This document shows positions 23,482-32,413 of a DNA stretch of 64,000 bases, in pieces; position 1 is the first letter of the stretch; each line of letters starts with the position of its first letter. The translations under genes were made by a program, and so were the position numbers. The stretch covers positions 186,001-250,000 of the forward strand of contig NZ_JAAOZT010000012.1 of NCBI RefSeq assembly GCF_011947285.1, in the 5' to 3' direction. The stretch comes from Glaciimonas immobilis. GTDB lineage: Bacteria; Pseudomonadota; Gammaproteobacteria; Burkholderiales; Burkholderiaceae_D. The notes under the pieces are model-generated. The model did no database searches. It was not told the origin of the DNA and saw nothing but the letters and a program-made list of their open reading frames with translations.

Positions 23482-24342
23482 TTAAGCGAGCGTAACCGTC
23501 GCATCGAGGGTCAAAAAGCCCTCGTGGTCTTGCGCCCACAAATGCACAGTTTTACCGTCTCCAGTTGGCGCACCATGAACCGAAAAAGGGTGCAGATCAA
23601 AGGTCGGTCGTATGGCCCGAAATTCAAAATGCATAATCACCCGATCCGGCATTTCACGGCGGACCAGCGCAATTAACAAAGTAGCAATCAGCGGTCCATG
23701 CACGACCAGACCAGGATATCCTTCAACTTCTGTCGCATACTTACGATCGTAATGAATCCGGTGTGTATTAAAGGTTAACGCAGAATAGCGGAATAAGAAT
23801 GTTTCGCTGGGCGTTATCCGTAATGTCCATTCAGGATCGGTGCGTGCTTTCTCTGGCTGCACCGCGGCCTGTCCTATGACAGGTGGATCGCGATAAACAA
23901 TATCATGGAACTCAGTCAATGCAGCGTCAGTTGCGCCGTTACAAAAGAGCTGATGCTGCACTTTTACGAAAGTCAGTCGACCGCTGCGGCCGTCTTTTTC
24001 CCGCACCTCTGCGATGGTTGATACGCGCTCCACCGCGTCGCCGACACATATCGGCGAGTGAAATTTGAGTTGACTACCAGCCCACATCCTCCGTGGTTGC
24101 GTGACCGGCGGCATGAAACCACCCTTCTGAGCATGCCCGTCAGCGCCTAACAAAGATTGCGCATGCAGCGGCAAAAAATAGAGCCAGTGCCAAAGCGCCG
24201 GTAACGGCGTGCCCGATTGGGGTCGATCGATACCTAAATCTAGCGTGGCCGATAGCGCGGCTACAGGTGTAGGCGAGATGATGTCGGTCACTGTCTCGCT
24301 ACGGCCTACCCATTCTTGCAGATTGAGAGTTTTATTTTTCAT
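23482..24342 (-). CDS. Hot-dog-fold (FAS1-like/MaoC) acyl-CoA hydratase, mesaconyl/itaconyl-CoA hydratase type
   Basis: 286 residues. The N-terminal FAS1-dehydratase-like half carries PALWHWLYFLP, GGFMPPVTQPRRMWAGSQL and HSPICVGDAVERVSTI. The C-terminal hot-dog half carries FRYSALTFNTHRIHYDRKYA and YPGLVVHGPLIATLL with the hydratase His/Asp environment. This two-part layout is that of mesaconyl-C4-CoA or itaconyl-CoA hydratases, which hydrate the CoA ester to citramalyl-CoA. Its partner lyase may be the CitE-like protein at 28995-29798 (inference). Confidence 0.85.
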   Translation of the reverse strand: MKNKTLNLQEWVGRSETVTDIISPTPVAALSATLDLGIDRPQSGTPLPALWHWLYFLPLHAQSLLGADGHAQKGGFMPPVTQPRRMWAGSQLKFHSPICVGDAVERVSTIAEVREKDGRSGRLTFVKVQHQLFCNGATDAALTEFHDIVYRDPPVIGQAAVQPEKARTDPEWTLRITPSETFLFRYSALTFNTHRIHYDRKYATEVEGYPGLVVHGPLIATLLIALVRREMPDRVIMHFEFRAIRPTFDLHPFSVHGAPTGDGKTVHLWAQDHEGFLTLDATVTLA

Positions 24343-24856
24343 TTATGTTAGCTTTATTGAGCGCCAGTCTTTGATTGATATTAAGGCTTCCGTGTGCATC
24401 ATTTTGCCCGATTTATGTGCTGGTTAAGCAGGCTTTAAACTTCGCTATTAAACAAATGATGATAATTAGTGTATGACTGAATAAAGTAGGTATCGCGCAC
24501 GCAGGGACAGGTTGAAAGTAATATGTTACTAACGCAGCGTTTGTGGAATACAAACACAAAATTGTAAATTAATGATTCTTTATACTACGCAGTTAATCTT
24601 TATACTGCGCAGTTAATATAGACAAAAATTAAGATTTGATCGATTTGCACAAATATCCGCCATGACCGCTTTTTTAGATCAGGCTTGCAGCCCACTACAG
24701 GATGGCAAAGGCGAACAGAATGATGACCGTGGTGGCGCATAAAAAGTGTAGTGGATCGATATCATCGTTTTGCTTCAGCCTTACTACGGAAAAATTATAA
24801 AGATGGTGCGGTGTTCAATGGATACCGATACCGTTATTTGATGAGAGTAATAATTT
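24343..24856. other. Divergent regulatory region between the hydratase and LysR genes
   Basis: About 510 nt, AT-rich, with no credible coding frame. It carries the promoters of the two divergent genes and a 20-bp direct repeat at 24579-24618. Candidate site for the LysR protein encoded next to it. Confidence 0.5.
24579..24618 (+). repeat. 20-bp tandem direct repeat, possible operator
   Basis: CTTTATACTACGCAGTTAAT (24579-24598) followed directly by a copy with one change, A to G at position 10 (24599-24618). A 20-bp period places both copies on nearly the same helix face. Confidence 0.85.
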
Positions 24857-25762
24857 ATGTTATTTGACCTGACTGATTTACGTTTATTTATCTACATCGC
24901 CGAACTGAAAAGTCTTACCCGTAGCGCCGAGCGCATTCATATGTCGCTGGCTGCTGCCAGTAGCAGGGTCAAGGAACTCGAAAGCCGCTTTGGCATGCGT
25001 CTGATTTATCGGGAAAATAAAGGCATTTGCCTGTCACCGGCAGGCGAAACTTTTTTGCACCATGCTCAGCAATTTATGCAACAGGTAGAGCGTCTAACCA
25101 GTGATTTGCAGCAATACAATAACGGGATCAAAGGTTATATTAGAATATTTGCAAATACCACTGCCGTAACAGAATTCATGCCAGAGGTGCTGGGCGCTTA
25201 TCTTGCCAAGTATCCCCATGTCAACATTTCGTTAGAAGAGCGCCTTAACCAAGGTATTTTGCGGGGAATACTTGAGGGAACTGCTGACATTGGTATTGTC
25301 GCCGGACCGATCCATAATCAAGGCCTTGAGGTTATTAATTTTTCCACCGACCGCCTGGTATTGGTCACAGCAGTCAATCATCCGCTTGCAGCAATCAAAA
25401 AAATCAGCTTCGCTGAAACGATCCCCTACGAACAAATCGGATTATATGAAGGTAGTTCGCTACATCACTTTCTAAATCAAATCGTCTCTGAAAGTGGAAA
25501 AACCTTACGATTACGGATTCAGGTACGCAGCTTTGAGGCTATGTGTCGCATGGTCGAAACCAATGTCGGTATCGCCGTCATGCCGCAATCCGCGGCGCTG
25601 CGGCACAGTCATACCATGCAATTATCCATCGTTGAACTGGATGAGCCATGGGCCGTGCGTGAAAGAAGTATTGTGGTTCAAAAGCTCGACAACTTGCCAC
25701 TCTATGCACGTGAACTGGTCAACTTTATTAAGGCGTACCCGTCCTCTAAGGCAGCTCCTTAA
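24857..25762 (+). CDS. LysR-family transcriptional regulator
   Basis: 301 residues. The N-terminal winged helix-turn-helix (LFIYIAELKSLTRSAERIHM, AAASSRVKELESRFGMRLIY) is followed by the LysR substrate-binding domain (YIRIFANTTAVTEFMPEVL, VGIAVMPQSAALRHS). It is divergent from the hydratase and convergent with the TRAP transporter genes, so it is the likely regulator of the catabolic cluster at 23-33.6 kb (inference). Confidence 0.9.
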   Translation: MLFDLTDLRLFIYIAELKSLTRSAERIHMSLAAASSRVKELESRFGMRLIYRENKGICLSPAGETFLHHAQQFMQQVERLTSDLQQYNNGIKGYIRIFANTTAVTEFMPEVLGAYLAKYPHVNISLEERLNQGILRGILEGTADIGIVAGPIHNQGLEVINFSTDRLVLVTAVNHPLAAIKKISFAETIPYEQIGLYEGSSLHHFLNQIVSESGKTLRLRIQVRSFEAMCRMVETNVGIAVMPQSAALRHSHTMQLSIVELDEPWAVRERSIVVQKLDNLPLYARELVNFIKAYPSSKAAP

Positions 25763-25799
25763 TTCGTTTTAGCCTGCAAATTATATAAGCACGAAGCCA

Positions 25800-25820
25800 G
25801 TTGGGGAGCGCATCCCCAAC
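25800..25820. terminator. Hairpin between convergent LysR and TRAP genes
   Basis: GTTGGGGA (25800-25807) and TCCCCAAC (25813-25820) form an 8-bp GC-rich stem with a 5-nt loop between two convergent stop codons. No long T-run follows, so termination strength is uncertain. Confidence 0.5.
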
Positions 25821-25829
25821 CGATGCCGG

Positions 25830-27110
25830 CTATCTATAAATCAGATTAGGCAGCCATAATGTTATCTGCGGTAGATAAGTGATTATTACCAAAAATACCA
25901 GCATCGTCAGCAACCAGGGCAAAACCGCCTTGGTCAACTCGGTAATACCCATTTTGGTAATACTCGACGCCACATAAAGGTTTAAACCCACCGGCGGATG
26001 GCACATGCCTATCTCCATATTGACGATCATCATGATCCCGAAATGGATGGGGTTAATGCCAAGTTTTATCGCAACCGGTACTAAAATTGGCGCCATAATC
26101 AAAATAATTGAAGAGGGCTCCATTACGTTTCCCGCCAACAACAACAAAAGGTTGACCACCACCAGAAACCCGACCGTGCCGAGACCCATATGCAAGATAG
26201 CTTCCGTCAATGCCTGCGGCACGTTTTCCGAAGTCATTAAAAAAGAAAACAAAGTGGCGTTAGTAATAATGTATAACAACATCGCAGACATGGCGGCCGA
26301 CTCCAGCAAGACGCGCGGCACACCCTTTATCGTCATGTCTTTATAGACAAAAATAGACACCAGGAAGGCATACACGGCGCTCATTGCCGCCGCTTCCGTG
26401 GCCGTAAATATACCGCTAAAAATCCCACCAATCACGATCACGACCAGAAACAACCCCCACGAACATTCACGGAAAGCCGCCCAACGTTCACGCCAACTAG
26501 CTTTTGGCAAACGCGGATAATTATTTTTTCGGGCAATATTCCACGTGGTCAGACACAACATCCCGGTAAGGATCAGCCCCGGCACCAGTCCAGCTATAAA
26601 CAGCTCGCCGATTGAGGTATTAGTCGACACTGCATAAATCACCTTGATGACCGATGGCAGCATCAAAATACCCAGCGCACCTGAGGTAGCAATAACGCCC
26701 GCGCCAAATTTTTTAGGAAATCCCTGCTTGACCATTTCCGGCAAAACCACCGATCCAATGGCCGCGACCGTAGCAACGCTGGAGCCGCAGACCGATGCGA
26801 ACAGTGCACAACCGAGCACGCCGGCAAGGCCAATCCCACCATGCCAATGACCGACCAACGTTGTCGCAAACCGGATCATGCGCTTGGCTACTCCCCCATG
26901 CGTCAGAAACGTACCCGCCAATAAAAAGAACGGGATTGCCATGATTTCAAAATTCTCGATACCGGTGAACAATTTTAACGCCACCGACTCAATCGGCACC
27001 GTGGTCATCGTGAACAGGAAAGTTAACACCGTTAAGCCGAGCGAAATCGAGATCGGCATGCCGGTCAACATTAACGCAAACAACAAGACAAAAATAATTA
27101 ATGCGTTCAT
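25830..27110 (-). CDS. TRAP transporter large membrane subunit (DctM)
   Basis: 426 residues with about twelve hydrophobic helices. Family blocks include GMPISISLGLTVLTFLF at the N-terminus, FEIMAIPFFLLAGTFLTHGG, MEPSSIILIMAPILVPVA and MEIGMCHPPVGLNLYVAS. It forms the Na+-coupled translocation subunit of a C4-dicarboxylate-type TRAP importer. It overlaps the DctQ stop by 4 nt and ends the DctPQM operon. Confidence 0.93.
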   Translation of the reverse strand: MNALIIFVLLFALMLTGMPISISLGLTVLTFLFTMTTVPIESVALKLFTGIENFEIMAIPFFLLAGTFLTHGGVAKRMIRFATTLVGHWHGGIGLAGVLGCALFASVCGSSVATVAAIGSVVLPEMVKQGFPKKFGAGVIATSGALGILMLPSVIKVIYAVSTNTSIGELFIAGLVPGLILTGMLCLTTWNIARKNNYPRLPKASWRERWAAFRECSWGLFLVVIVIGGIFSGIFTATEAAAMSAVYAFLVSIFVYKDMTIKGVPRVLLESAAMSAMLLYIITNATLFSFLMTSENVPQALTEAILHMGLGTVGFLVVVNLLLLLAGNVMEPSSIILIMAPILVPVAIKLGINPIHFGIMMIVNMEIGMCHPPVGLNLYVASSITKMGITELTKAVLPWLLTMLVFLVIITYLPQITLWLPNLIYR

Positions 27111-27679
27111 GCCTTACCTCCCACATGTTCGATATCGGCTGCATCGTCAATACCTTGTACATGCGCATGATCGTGCTTAGGCAATTCGCCATACTTCAAG
27201 AACGTCCATGTCACTTGCAAAAAACGAAACGACATCAGATAAGACCCAAGCGGAACCGCCAGGTACACGATCCACATCGGTATTTCCAGGTCGGCCGAGA
27301 CCGAATCGGTATGGGCGATTCCCCATACAAATCTTGCACCCAGAGTACCGACGATGCCGGTAAACAAGGCCCCGGCAAGCAGGCCAAATATGATGAATTT
27401 ATTTCGCCATGGCGTATTTAACTTATTAATCAAAACATCCACACCCACGTGAATACCCACCCTCACGCCGTAAGCCGCACCGAATTTAGCCATCCACACG
27501 AACATGTAGATACATAACTCCTGCGTCCAACTCGTATTGATTTTGATCAGCTCGTCCTGAACCCACGGAATAGGTAGCCCCGATGCATAACGATGGACTA
27601 CAGCAAGAAAAACAAGGATGGTTGCCAGCGCCATTAAGGAAGCAATCAACCACTCTTCCAGGCGATCAAGGAATTTCAT
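27107..27679 (-). CDS. TRAP transporter small membrane subunit (DctQ)
   Basis: 190 residues with four hydrophobic helices (LIASLMALATILVFLAVVHR, ELCIYMFVWMAKFGAAYGVR with the DctQ pattern, IFGLLAGALFTGIVGTLGAR, WIVYLAVPLGSYLMSFRF). It ends in a soluble His/Asp-rich tail. The ATG at 27679 has a GGAG site; an upstream frame to 27793 has no hydrophobic N-terminus. It pairs with DctM. Confidence 0.9.
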   Translation of the reverse strand: MKFLDRLEEWLIASLMALATILVFLAVVHRYASGLPIPWVQDELIKINTSWTQELCIYMFVWMAKFGAAYGVRVGIHVGVDVLINKLNTPWRNKFIIFGLLAGALFTGIVGTLGARFVWGIAHTDSVSADLEIPMWIVYLAVPLGSYLMSFRFLQVTWTFLKYGELPKHDHAHVQGIDDAADIEHVGGKA

Positions 27680-27835
27680 GGTATCTCCAAATACATCAAA
27701 AGAAAAAAAGACGCTGAACACGTCTTTTAAAACAATCTGCACGCTGATAGAACAAGGCAGCCCGCGTTCGCTTTGCGGAGCGGCCTGTCGCATGCATGCG
27801 TCGTCGCTGTCGCGACGAGATTATTGTTGAGTGCG

Positions 27836-28864
27836 TTATTTAAAGCCCAGCGTCGCGGATTCTTTATTCACTGACGCAATCAACTCTTTTCCGATACGAC
27901 CTTCCATCTGCTTCTGAACCGGGAATAGCGCTTTACGCCATTCGGTTTTTTCAGCATCGGTCAGTGTGTAGATGGTAGTTTTGCCTGATTTTCGGATCGC
28001 TTCCAGCGCATTGTCATTCTCTTCCTGGGCAATCGTATTGGCGTACTTGGTTGCGTCTTTCATGGCTGTTTCCAGCAGCCCCCGGATATCGGCAGGCAGG
28101 CCATCCCAAAATTTCTTGTTGACGACTACCGCATATCCAATATATCCATGGTTGGATACGGTAAGATATTTTTGTACTTCGTACATTTTTTGGGTGTAAA
28201 CATTGGATGGGGTGTTCTCACCACCATCCACCACGCCGGTCTGCATGGCTTGATAGACCTCGGAAAATGGAAGGACCTGCGGGTTGGCACCTAGCGCCCG
28301 CATTTGTGCATCCAATACCTTAGATGATTGAATACGTATTTTTACCCCTTTAAAATCCGCTGGTGTTTTAAGCAGTTTGCTGGCCGTCATTACCTTAAAA
28401 CCGTTGTCCCAATAGGCTAGTCCGGTGATACCTTTGGGTTCCAGTTTCTTAAACAGATCCTTACCGATAGGACCATCGGTCACGCGCTTCAGCACGGCGC
28501 TACTTGGAAAGATATACGGCAGATCGAATACTTCGAACTCCTTGACCCCTAACGGTCCGAATTTCGATAGCGACGGCGCTAACATCTGGACCGCTCCCAT
28601 TTGCAGCGCTTCCAGTTCTTCTTTATCCTTATAAAGCTGGCTATTCGGATAAATTTCTACCTTTACACGCCCGTTGGTGGCCTTTTCGGCTAACTCTTTA
28701 AAGCGCAAGGCACCTTTTCCCTTCGGCGTATCCTGCGCAACCACGTGGCTAAACTTGATGATGATAGGAGGTTGTGCTGCGCGCTGAGGGGAACTTTGCG
28801 CGAACGAAATTGTGCAAAAGCTCGCAGCAGCGACGAGCGCCAAAAACAGCGTTTTAGTTTTCAT
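27836..28864 (-). CDS. TRAP transporter periplasmic substrate-binding protein (DctP)
   Basis: 342 residues with a signal peptide (MKTKTLFLALVAAASFCTIS) and the DctP fold: IIKFSHVVAQDTPKGKGALR, VEIYPNSQLYKDKEELEAL, the organic-acid-binding region VKIRIQSSKVLDAQMRALGA (Arg for the carboxylate), FSEVYQAMQTGVVDGGENTP. It delivers a dicarboxylate-like substrate to DctQM. First gene of the transporter operon; the substrate is probably that of the downstream CoA-ester pathway (inference). Confidence 0.93.
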   Translation of the reverse strand: MKTKTLFLALVAAASFCTISFAQSSPQRAAQPPIIIKFSHVVAQDTPKGKGALRFKELAEKATNGRVKVEIYPNSQLYKDKEELEALQMGAVQMLAPSLSKFGPLGVKEFEVFDLPYIFPSSAVLKRVTDGPIGKDLFKKLEPKGITGLAYWDNGFKVMTASKLLKTPADFKGVKIRIQSSKVLDAQMRALGANPQVLPFSEVYQAMQTGVVDGGENTPSNVYTQKMYEVQKYLTVSNHGYIGYAVVVNKKFWDGLPADIRGLLETAMKDATKYANTIAQEENDNALEAIRKSGKTTIYTLTDAEKTEWRKALFPVQKQMEGRIGKELIASVNKESATLGFK

Positions 28865-28994
28865 GAATGTCTCCGGATGAACGAAAATGTAGGCTCTTTA
28901 AAATGGCCTTCAATATTTTTTAAAAAAAAATTTTAAACAAATACCCATCAAATAGCAAGATGAAACCTACGTAAAAAACTAAACCGAGAAAAGA

Positions 28995-29798
28995 TCAGGT
29001 CGCCGACGCGTTCAAAATCTTCTCTGCTTTAAGTATGACTGGTCGGTCGATCATTTTTCCATCTAACGCGACTGCAGCACCGTCAGCTAAAGCGGCTGCC
29101 TCCAGTACACGTTGAGCCCAGGCGAGTTCTTCTGGATTAGGTAAAAATCCTGCATGGATCGGCGCTATCTGCTTCGGGTGTATACAAAGCTTGGCGCCAA
29201 ACCCAAGACGCCGGGCACGCACCGTATCTGCCTCCACGCTTTCAGGGGCATCGATTGCAGTGCTGACGCCATCGACGGGAGCTGCAAGTCCGGCGATGCG
29301 CGATACCAGAACCAGCTGCGAACGAAAATACAACAGTTCTTCATTATCCCCCTCGATCCCCAGATCCAGCTGAAAATCAATCGAACCAAATAGTAACCGC
29401 TGCACCCCGGGTGCATGCGCAATTGCATGCACGTTCCAGAACCCCTGTGCGCTTTCAATTAGCGGCAAAATCATTTGCGCACCCGCATCGGCAACCATCG
29501 CAATATCGTCGACATGTTCCGCCTTGGGTAATACAACGCCCGCCACCCCAGGCAATCTACAGAGCGCTAAATCATCGTGGAACCAAACAGAATCGGCGCT
29601 ATTGATACGAATGAGCACTGATTTGTCGGCCGTTAACCACGCAATAATCGCAGCCCTTGCCACAGCTTTCTCCGCATAGGGAACGGCGTCTTCCAGATCG
29701 ATAATGGTAACGTCGGCTCCAGCCTGACATGCTTTGTCAAAGCGATCAGGGCGATTGCCGGGCACAAAAATATATGATCGCGGAATAGAAAAAATCAT
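28995..29798 (-). CDS. CitE-like CoA-ester lyase (malyl/citramalyl-CoA lyase type)
   Basis: 267 residues of the HpcH/HpaI aldolase-citrate lyase beta fold: RSYIFVPGNRPDRFDKA, VTIIDLEDAVPYAEK (metal/CoA site), LIRINS, GVVLPKAEHVDD, LPLIESAQGFWNV, FGSIDFQLDLGIEG and LCIHPKQIAPI. In itaconate/citramalate degradation such a lyase splits citramalyl-CoA to acetyl-CoA and pyruvate. The ATG at 29798 (MIFSIPRSY) is favoured over 29861, since the extra N-terminus overlaps the upstream gene. It follows MmgE/PrpD by 5 nt. Confidence 0.88.
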   Translation of the reverse strand: MIFSIPRSYIFVPGNRPDRFDKACQAGADVTIIDLEDAVPYAEKAVARAAIIAWLTADKSVLIRINSADSVWFHDDLALCRLPGVAGVVLPKAEHVDDIAMVADAGAQMILPLIESAQGFWNVHAIAHAPGVQRLLFGSIDFQLDLGIEGDNEELLYFRSQLVLVSRIAGLAAPVDGVSTAIDAPESVEADTVRARRLGFGAKLCIHPKQIAPIHAGFLPNPEELAWAQRVLEAAALADGAAVALDGKMIDRPVILKAEKILNASAT

Positions 29799-29803
29799 GG
29801 GTT

Positions 29804-31171
29804 TTAAACTGAAGATATCGCTAAGAAAGAGGCAATTTTGTTGCACTCCGCAAGATGCCATATTTTTTCAAATATCGCCTGCATTTCCGATGGCGTAGCT
29901 GCGTTACTAAAAGCCGCCAGCCGTAACGCCTTCTGCTCCAGTTCCACACGCGAGAGAGTGTTACCGGGATCGCCTTTTGGTTCATCCACACGCCCCGATA
30001 ATAGTCGGCCGTCGGTGGTCTCTACCGTAACTTTACCGATCCAACGCGCTGGATAGGCGCTATCGACTTCGGCGTCCAATACCATCTGCACTTTTTTGCT
30101 AAATGCTACGACGCGGGAGTCATTAAAATAGCCTTCAAACTCGCTTAAGCCAGCAACACGAAATTGGGCAATTAATCCCAACACTATTCCCATCGAAAAT
30201 TTAGCCTGATGTACCGTTTGTGGATTGACCACAGGACCTAATACATCGATAGCACCTTGATGAACGTACGTAGTTACGCGGGCAATCTCCTCGGGATCAA
30301 GATTATGTTTTTTTATCACCTCAAGCAAGGCGTCTGCTGCCGGATGGGTATGGCGGCAAGAGGAGTGAAATTTGAAGGAAGTTTCTGCAAGGGTCCAACG
30401 TTCACCAAGGCGGTCAACCAGCTTATCAGGGTCAGCATCCGACGACATTCCGGCCGCCATTCCTTGCGGCCCTTCCAGAATGTGCTGAGCGCCGGTGAAA
30501 CCTTGCTGCGCCAGGTAAGCTGCCATCAATCCATCGGATGCAGCTTTGGCTGCGTGCAATTGCTTCGAATCTGCGGCATCGCGTAAAAACTCCCATAATC
30601 CTGCCGCTTGCGTTCCGGCTGAACCGAATGCATGCAGCATTTGATCGGGGGACAGCTGTAATAATCTTCCGACCGCCGCAGCAGCAGCGACGGTACCTGC
30701 CGTGCCAGTCGTATGAAATACCTTGTAATGCGAACGGCCTAAAAATTCGCCTATCCGAATCCCCACTTCATAACCGGCAACGACCGCAGTCAATATATCG
30801 CGCCCGGAACACCCTATAGATTGCGCAACGGCCAATACCGCTGGGAAAACTACAGTAGCAGGGTGAAACACCGAGCCGTTGTGTACATCATCCTGCTCAG
30901 CGAAATGCGATGAGGCCGCATTGACCATTGCGGCAAACAAGGGGCTGGTCTGGCGGCGCGAGATCAATACTTCAGACGTGCCGGTGGCGGGGCCCATTTG
31001 TTGGGCAAACCAGTCTATCGTTTCGACTGCCCTAGCCCCCTTGCCAGCAAGCGCAGAGCCGAACCAGTCGACGAATAAATCTGCGGCGCGCAGAAGGACT
31101 GGCTCAGGGATACTGTCGAACTGCAAGTTCGCGGCGAAACTAGCGAGTGCTTTACTCGGATGATCGTTCAT
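29804..31171 (-). CDS. MmgE/PrpD-family protein
   Basis: 455 residues. Family blocks: LFVDWFGSALAGKGARAVE, AAMVNAASSHFAEQDDVHNG followed by SVFHPATVVFPAVLAVAQ, VVAGYEVGIRIGEFLG, HTTGTAGTVAAAAAVGRLL, FKFHSSCRHTHPAADALLE and HQAKFSMGIVLGLIA. The family includes 2-methylcitrate dehydratase and cis-aconitate decarboxylase, both acting on tricarboxylates. In this cluster a dehydratase or decarboxylase feeding itaconate or a related C5 acid is possible (inference). It lies between the CaiB and lyase genes in the operon. Confidence 0.88.
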   Translation of the reverse strand: MNDHPSKALASFAANLQFDSIPEPVLLRAADLFVDWFGSALAGKGARAVETIDWFAQQMGPATGTSEVLISRRQTSPLFAAMVNAASSHFAEQDDVHNGSVFHPATVVFPAVLAVAQSIGCSGRDILTAVVAGYEVGIRIGEFLGRSHYKVFHTTGTAGTVAAAAAVGRLLQLSPDQMLHAFGSAGTQAAGLWEFLRDAADSKQLHAAKAASDGLMAAYLAQQGFTGAQHILEGPQGMAAGMSSDADPDKLVDRLGERWTLAETSFKFHSSCRHTHPAADALLEVIKKHNLDPEEIARVTTYVHQGAIDVLGPVVNPQTVHQAKFSMGIVLGLIAQFRVAGLSEFEGYFNDSRVVAFSKKVQMVLDAEVDSAYPARWIGKVTVETTDGRLLSGRVDEPKGDPGNTLSRVELEQKALRLAAFSNAATPSEMQAIFEKIWHLAECNKIASFLAISSV

Positions 31172-31222
31172 AAATTACGGCTCTCCGGGATAGGAAATCA
31201 AGTGGCTTGTTTATATAACTGA

Positions 31223-32401
31223 TCAAATAGCCTGTTGCGTACGCAGACCGGCGATGGCGGCGGCATCATAACCAAGCTCCGCCAGGATTGCATCGGTATG
31301 CTCTCCCAGCGCGGGTACCGCATCCATGCGTGGCGTATAGGTATTTGGAACGCCTGGAGGTAACAGCGCAGGAACTTTTCCGGCAGGCGTGTCCACATTA
31401 ACCCAGCGCGCACGGGCCTTGAGTTGCGGGTGTTCCCACAAATCGTGCATGTCGTTCATGTGTGCATTGGCGATGTTGGCGGCGTCAAGGCGAACAATTA
31501 CCTGCTCCGCGGTCAATGGCGCAAATACATCCAGAATAATGGCGCGCAGTGCCTCGCGGTTCGCGGTTCGCCGTGAATTGGACGAGAAGAGCGGATCTGT
31601 TGTGAGATTAGGCTGCAACAATACTTTATCGCAAAATAGTCCCCATTCGCGTTCATTCTGCAGGCCGAGCATGACCGTTTTGCCATCGCCGGTTGTGAAT
31701 GGACCGTAGGGATAAATCGTCGCATGAGAGGCACCGGCGCGCGGTGGCGGCTCGGCACCGTCGAACGCGTAGTACAGCGGATAGCTCATCCATTCGACCA
31801 TGCTTTCCAGCATCGACACATCGATATTGCATCCCAGACCCGTCCGGCCCCGCTGAATCAATGCCGCCAGAATATTGGAGTAGGCGTATGTGCCCGCTGC
31901 AATGTCGGCGATGGAACATCCGGCCTTGGCAGCCTCATCGGGCGAACCTGTCACAGACAGAAAACCAGACTCGCTTTGAATTAAGAGGTCGTAAGCTTTC
32001 TTGTCACGATATGGTCCATCCACGCCATAGCCAGAAATATCACAAACGATCAGGCGGGGAAATTTTTCGTGCAAGGCAGCATACGACAGCCCTAACCGTG
32101 CAGCCGCACCTGGTGCCAGATTCTGTACCAGCACATCGGCGGTTTCCAGTAACTGCATAAGAATAGGGTCTGACTCAGCGTGCTTGACGTCCAGTGTCAG
32201 ACTTTCCTTGGAGCGATTGGTCCAGACGAAATGCGATGCCAGACCGCGCACGCGCTCATCATACGCACGGGCAAAATCGCCAACACCGGGCCGCTCAATC
32301 TTGATAACACGGGCACCAAGATCAGCCAGTTGACGCGTACAGAACGGCGCTGCTATGGCGTGTTCAAGCGTGATAACAGTAATACCATCTAGGGGACGCA
32401 T
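31223..32401 (-). CDS. CaiB/BaiF-type (family III) CoA-transferase
   Basis: 392 residues. N-terminal VITLEHAIAAPFCTRQLADL with GARVIKIERPGVGDFAR, then FVWTNRSKESLTLDVK, VLVQNLAPGAAARLGL, ISGYGVDGPYRDKKAYDLLI (catalytic Asp in the KKAYD segment) and CNIDVSMLESMVEWM. The enzyme moves CoA from a donor such as succinyl-CoA to a carboxylate. The ATG at 32401 follows GGAGAG; a GTG at 32413 is the alternative. It lies 12 nt after the acyl-CoA dehydrogenase gene. Confidence 0.9.
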   Translation of the reverse strand: MRPLDGITVITLEHAIAAPFCTRQLADLGARVIKIERPGVGDFARAYDERVRGLASHFVWTNRSKESLTLDVKHAESDPILMQLLETADVLVQNLAPGAAARLGLSYAALHEKFPRLIVCDISGYGVDGPYRDKKAYDLLIQSESGFLSVTGSPDEAAKAGCSIADIAAGTYAYSNILAALIQRGRTGLGCNIDVSMLESMVEWMSYPLYYAFDGAEPPPRAGASHATIYPYGPFTTGDGKTVMLGLQNEREWGLFCDKVLLQPNLTTDPLFSSNSRRTANREALRAIILDVFAPLTAEQVIVRLDAANIANAHMNDMHDLWEHPQLKARARWVNVDTPAGKVPALLPPGVPNTYTPRMDAVPALGEHTDAILAELGYDAAAIAGLRTQQAI

Positions 32402-32413
32402 ACGGCTCTCCAC

